A DNA stretch of 9,787 nucleotides from an uncultured Gemmatimonadota bacterium (GTDB lineage Bacteria > Gemmatimonadota > Gemmatimonadetes > Gemmatimonadales > Gemmatimonadaceae): contig CAMLIU010000035.1 of assembly GCA_946479995.1 (NCBI GenBank), forward strand, positions 1 to 9,787, in the 5' to 3' direction. The notes beneath the pieces are model-generated. The model saw only the letters and a list, made by a program, of their open reading frames with translations, was not told the origin of the DNA and did no database searches. The translations under genes and the position numbers were made by a program. Position 1 is the first letter of the stretch, and each line of letters begins with the position of its first letter. Below are positions 7,993 through 9,787 of this stretch, piece by piece.

Positions 7993-8045
7993 TCAACGCA
8001 CGACGGGCCCGGCAGCCATCGGCTGCCGGGCCCGTCGTGCGTTGA
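7993..8045 (-). terminator. Strong hairpin, 25-bp perfect stem with 3-base loop, probable terminator
   Basis: Arms 7993-8017 and 8021-8045 are perfect reverse complements around the loop 8018-8020. The stem is very GC-rich and starts 6 bases after the stop codon of the small barrel gene, the normal position for a terminator. No U-run follows on the minus strand, so it would be a hairpin-only type or an RNA-stabilising structure. It separates the barrel genes from fmdB-argS. Confidence 0.7.
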
Positions 8046-8051
8046 CCGCTC

Positions 8052-8597
8052 TTAGAAGCGGATGCCGAACGTCAGCGGCACCGACTTCATGCTCGTGCCG
8101 TCGCCGGTCGAGATCTGCGTGTAGCGGGCATCGATACGCGCCGGGATGCGACCCATGGCGAAGTCGAGGCCAGCACCGGCGTTGAAGCCCCAGTGGCTCT
8201 CGGTCGGGATGCCGTTGCCCAGGTCATAGTGGGCGAAGCTGGCGCCACCCGTCAGGTACGGCGCGATCGCGCTCGGGCGGCGCGACGTCCAGAGCACCGC
8301 GTTCAGGTCGGCGCCCATCGTCTTGTTGCTGCCATCGACGCCGGTCGCCTTGAAGCTGTTGCTCGAGTAGCTCGCGTCGGCGCGCAGGCCGAGCATCGAG
8401 GAATTGCGGAGATCCATCGAGCCGCCGAAGGTGTAGCCCGTGTTGAACGCGTCGGACGCGTCACCCATCGGCATCGAGGCGCCGCCGAAGACGGCGAACG
8501 ACAGCGGCTTGTGGGCAACCTGCGCGCTCAGCATGCTGGGCGCGAGGAGGACGGCACCGGCAACGGCCATCGTGCGGAAGATGTTGATCGGTCGCAT
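8052..8597 (-). CDS. Small outer-membrane beta-barrel protein, unknown function
   Basis: 181 residues, with a signal peptide (hydrophobic MAVAGAVLLAPSML, likely cleavage after SAQ near residue 26). The mature protein has amphipathic, glycine-rich strands typical of the broad 'outer membrane protein beta-barrel domain' type (8-stranded, OmpA/OmpW-like size). Examples are LSFAVFGGASMP at 32-43, YTFGGSMDL at 55-63, and HWGFNAGAGLDFAMG at 135-149. It ends in LTFGIRF, with the terminal Phe used in barrel assembly. The ATG fits the signal peptide; AGAGG lies only about 4 bases upstream. The gene shares orientation and general type with the barrel gene before it, separated by 128 bases with hairpins. 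It is followed by a strong hairpin. Function not recognised. Confidence 0.85.
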   Translation of the reverse strand: MRPINIFRTMAVAGAVLLAPSMLSAQVAHKPLSFAVFGGASMPMGDASDAFNTGYTFGGSMDLRNSSMLGLRADASYSSNSFKATGVDGSNKTMGADLNAVLWTSRRPSAIAPYLTGGASFAHYDLGNGIPTESHWGFNAGAGLDFAMGRIPARIDARYTQISTGDGTSMKSVPLTFGIRF

Positions 8598-8659
8598 GGA
8601 ACCTCTGGCGAAGTGGAGCGGACCGCCTTGTGGACCAGCGGGCGAATCCGCCGTGGAAA

Positions 8660-8679
8660 CGACGCGGCCTTCCGCGTCG
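8660..8679 (-). terminator. Short perfect hairpin, possible second terminator element
   Basis: Arms 8660-8667 and 8672-8679 pair perfectly (8 bp) around a 4-base loop. On the minus strand the stem is followed by a short TTTCC, which weakly suggests an intrinsic terminator for the barrel gene ending at 8726. It lies about 45 bases after that stop. Confidence 0.45.
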
Positions 8680-8684
8680 CATGT

Positions 8685-8718
8685 GAAGCGGCGCGAGCCT
8701 GTCGGCCCGCGCCGCTTC
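8685..8718 (-). terminator. Hairpin after the upstream barrel gene, probable terminator or attenuator
   Basis: Arms 8685-8695 and 8708-8718 (gaagcggcgcg and its reverse complement) pair perfectly over 11 bp. Inside them a further gcc/ggc pair forms around a small loop, past one mismatch. It begins 7 bases beyond the stop codon at 8726. There is no U-run, so it could act together with the second hairpin at 8660-8679. Confidence 0.6.
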
Positions 8719-8725
8719 GGGGAGA

Positions 8726-9277
8726 TCAGCGCGTGTACACCGACAGGCCGGCGAGCAGACCGATGGCGTTCTGGGTCGCGCCGTCGTTGCTCGCGTGGGA
8801 GAAGTTGGCTTCCCAGCGCGTGGCGAACCGGTTACCGACCGGCACCTTCACGCCGAAGCCGGCACCGAAGCTGAACGCGCTGTCCGACCCGCCGTCACCC
8901 GAGATGCCGTCGAGCCCGATGAAGGGACGGACGTACATCTGGTTGGCCGCCCGGCTGGTCGAGAAGTGGTAGAGCATCCCGAGGCCGAGTCCGTACGTGG
9001 TCAGGTGCCCGCCGTCGAAGCTCGTGTAGTTCAGGCGGAGCGACGGCTCGAGCGAAATCTCGGGCGAAAGGAAGAAGCCCACCCGGATTCCCTGGATCGG
9101 GATCTGGAAGGAGGTGGTCTTCGGATCATCGAGGGTGAACTGCAGCCCCGCATCCACGCCCAGCTCGGGCGACGGATTCACGGAAGCCATGCTGCTGCTG
9201 CGGGTCGTCCGCTGCGCACTGGCGGTCGAAGCAATCGCGATCAGCGAGAGCGCGGCAAACGAAAGAACCCGACGCAT
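8726..9277 (-). CDS. Predicted outer-membrane beta-barrel protein, unknown function
   Basis: 183 residues from the start chosen here. The frame is open further upstream to 9340, but the start at 9277 places MRRVLSFAALSLIAIASTAS directly as a signal peptide, with cleavage near ASA-Q at residue 21-22, and has AGGA 9 nt before it (9290-9287). The longer version would bury the signal peptide behind 21 residues and is rejected. The mature part alternates short strands and turns: VDAGLQFTLD at 41-50, GIRVGFFLSPEISLEPSLRL at 63-82, TTYGLGLGMLYHFS at 93-106, and AFSFGAGFGVKVPVG at 134-148. This is the pattern of small outer-membrane barrels. Unusually it ends in SVYTR and lacks a C-terminal aromatic residue. 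Function not recognised. It is followed by two hairpins and a second small barrel gene. Confidence 0.8.
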   Translation of the reverse strand: MRRVLSFAALSLIAIASTASAQRTTRSSSMASVNPSPELGVDAGLQFTLDDPKTTSFQIPIQGIRVGFFLSPEISLEPSLRLNYTSFDGGHLTTYGLGLGMLYHFSTSRAANQMYVRPFIGLDGISGDGGSDSAFSFGAGFGVKVPVGNRFATRWEANFSHASNDGATQNAIGLLAGLSVYTR

Positions 9278-9309
9278 ACGTTCTAATCCTGTAGTCTGGT
9301 GGGCCGGCA

Positions 9310-9345
9310 GATTTGTGTCCCTCCCGGTCGGGAAGGTCACGAATC
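9310..9345 (-). promoter_or_regulatory. Imperfect 17-bp inverted repeat in the leader of the barrel gene
   Basis: Arms 9310-9326 and 9329-9345 pair at 15 of 17 positions, counting one G-T wobble, with mismatches at the ninth and twelfth positions and a 2-base centre. It lies 32-68 bases upstream of the ATG at 9277 and about 67 bases after the mutase stop. It could be a terminator for the mutase, a 5' UTR structure, or an operator. No U-run follows on the minus strand. An alternative outer pairing (agtctg at 9293-9298 with cagact at 9345-9350) overlaps its end. Confidence 0.5.
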
Positions 9346-9412
9346 AGACTGCCGAACTCGCTACAGGTCACGGCGGGCTGGTGACGCGGTCGACGGTGAC
9401 CTCGATCACATT

Positions 9413-9787
9413 TCAGGTGTTGGGGCGGTACGTGCCCCAAACGGACGCCAGCGCATCGCTGATCTCACCCACGCTCGCGCGCGCGCGGACCGCCTCCACG
9501 ATGGCCGGCATGAGCGCAGGACGCTCTCCCCCGTCGTCCGACGCGTAGGGCGCCGCGGCTTCCACGAGCGTCGAGAGCGCACGACGCACCGCACCGTCGT
9601 CGCGCTTCGCGCGCACGGTCGACAGCGCCGCCACCTGCTCGCGCTCCAGCGCGGAATAGTCGGGGACCGGGATGGCGGGCGGCGCGCTGTCATCGGCGAA
9701 CCGGTTCACGCCCACGATGGTCGTCTCGCCGCGCTCCACCGAGAGCTGGTACTCGTATGCCGAGCGTCCGATCTCCTCCTGGAAGAA
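9413..9787 (-). CDS. Methylmalonyl-CoA mutase family catalytic subunit, C-terminal end (5' part beyond window)
   Basis: The visible 124 residues match the end of the acyl-CoA-binding catalytic domain of methylmalonyl-CoA mutases, which interconvert methylmalonyl-CoA and succinyl-CoA using adenosylcobalamin. Seen: FFQEEIGRSAYEYQLSVERG at the edge, then IVGVNRFADD, PVPDYSALEREQVAAL, and a C-terminal RPALMPAIVEAVRARASVGE followed by SDALASVWGTYRP. The reading frame enters from the right edge; an in-frame GTG at 9739 is an internal valine (the S-V-E-R-G context), not a start. The protein stops soon after VWGTYRP, so it carries no fused B12-binding domain, which must be on a separate chain, as in the two-subunit type. 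Related isobutyryl-CoA mutases share this region, so substrate is not certain. Confidence 0.9.
   Translation of the reverse strand, partial: FFQEEIGRSAYEYQLSVERGETTIVGVNRFADDSAPPAIPVPDYSALEREQVAALSTVRAKRDDGAVRRALSTLVEAAAPYASDDGGERPALMPAIVEAVRARASVGEISDALASVWGTYRPNT

Noticed and set aside
9278..9340. N-terminal extension of the barrel gene starting at 9277
   Set aside because: It would put 21 residues before a complete signal peptide. The later ATG has AGGA at a good distance.
9365..9402. Inverted aggtcac / gtgacct as terminator of the mutase gene
   Set aside because: Only 7 bases pair over a loop of more than 20, with a competing internal gtgac; too weak to call.

Overview
The window is GC-rich bacterial DNA in which every gene I can support lies on the minus strand, so the gene order is read from right to left. 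I infer a Gemmatimonadota-like, Gram-negative-type bacterium. The reasons are three small secreted beta-barrel-like proteins with signal peptides, high GC and the style of the housekeeping proteins. That assignment comes from general resemblance, not from a marker gene. There are ten genes: eight complete and two cut by the window edges. No gap exceeds about 240 bases. I see no tRNA, rRNA, CRISPR array or mobile element.

Layout in transcription order. (1) 9787-9413: the C-terminal end of a methylmalonyl-CoA mutase catalytic subunit, cut by the right edge. (2) 9277-8726 and 8597-8052: two short predicted outer-membrane barrel proteins. They are separated by hairpins and followed by a very strong 25-bp perfect hairpin. 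(3) 7812-5786: an FmdB-type zinc-ribbon protein whose stop codon overlaps the GTG start of argS (arginyl-tRNA synthetase). A 7-copy tandem octamer lies upstream of this pair. (4) 5676 to the left edge: a tightly packed unit of a PfkB-family kinase, purM, a 350-residue predicted outer-membrane barrel, ribD, ribE and ribBA (cut by the left edge). Its junctions are 4-nt overlaps or gaps of 1-3 nt. A block of heptamer repeats arranged as an inverted repeat separates it from argS.

The pathway logic of the last unit is that PurM contributes to purine synthesis and hence GTP. GTP and ribulose 5-phosphate are the substrates used by RibBA, RibD and RibE to make riboflavin. The kinase substrate is not determined. 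The outer-membrane protein in the middle of this unit is the least explained member.

Overall this is largely an ordinary housekeeping region. The points that merit a second look are the barrel protein embedded in the purM-rib unit, two different short tandem-repeat blocks in intergenic DNA, two strong or unusual hairpins, and the absence of an FMN riboswitch before the rib genes. I do not see convincing evidence of a new defence, mobile or biosynthetic system.
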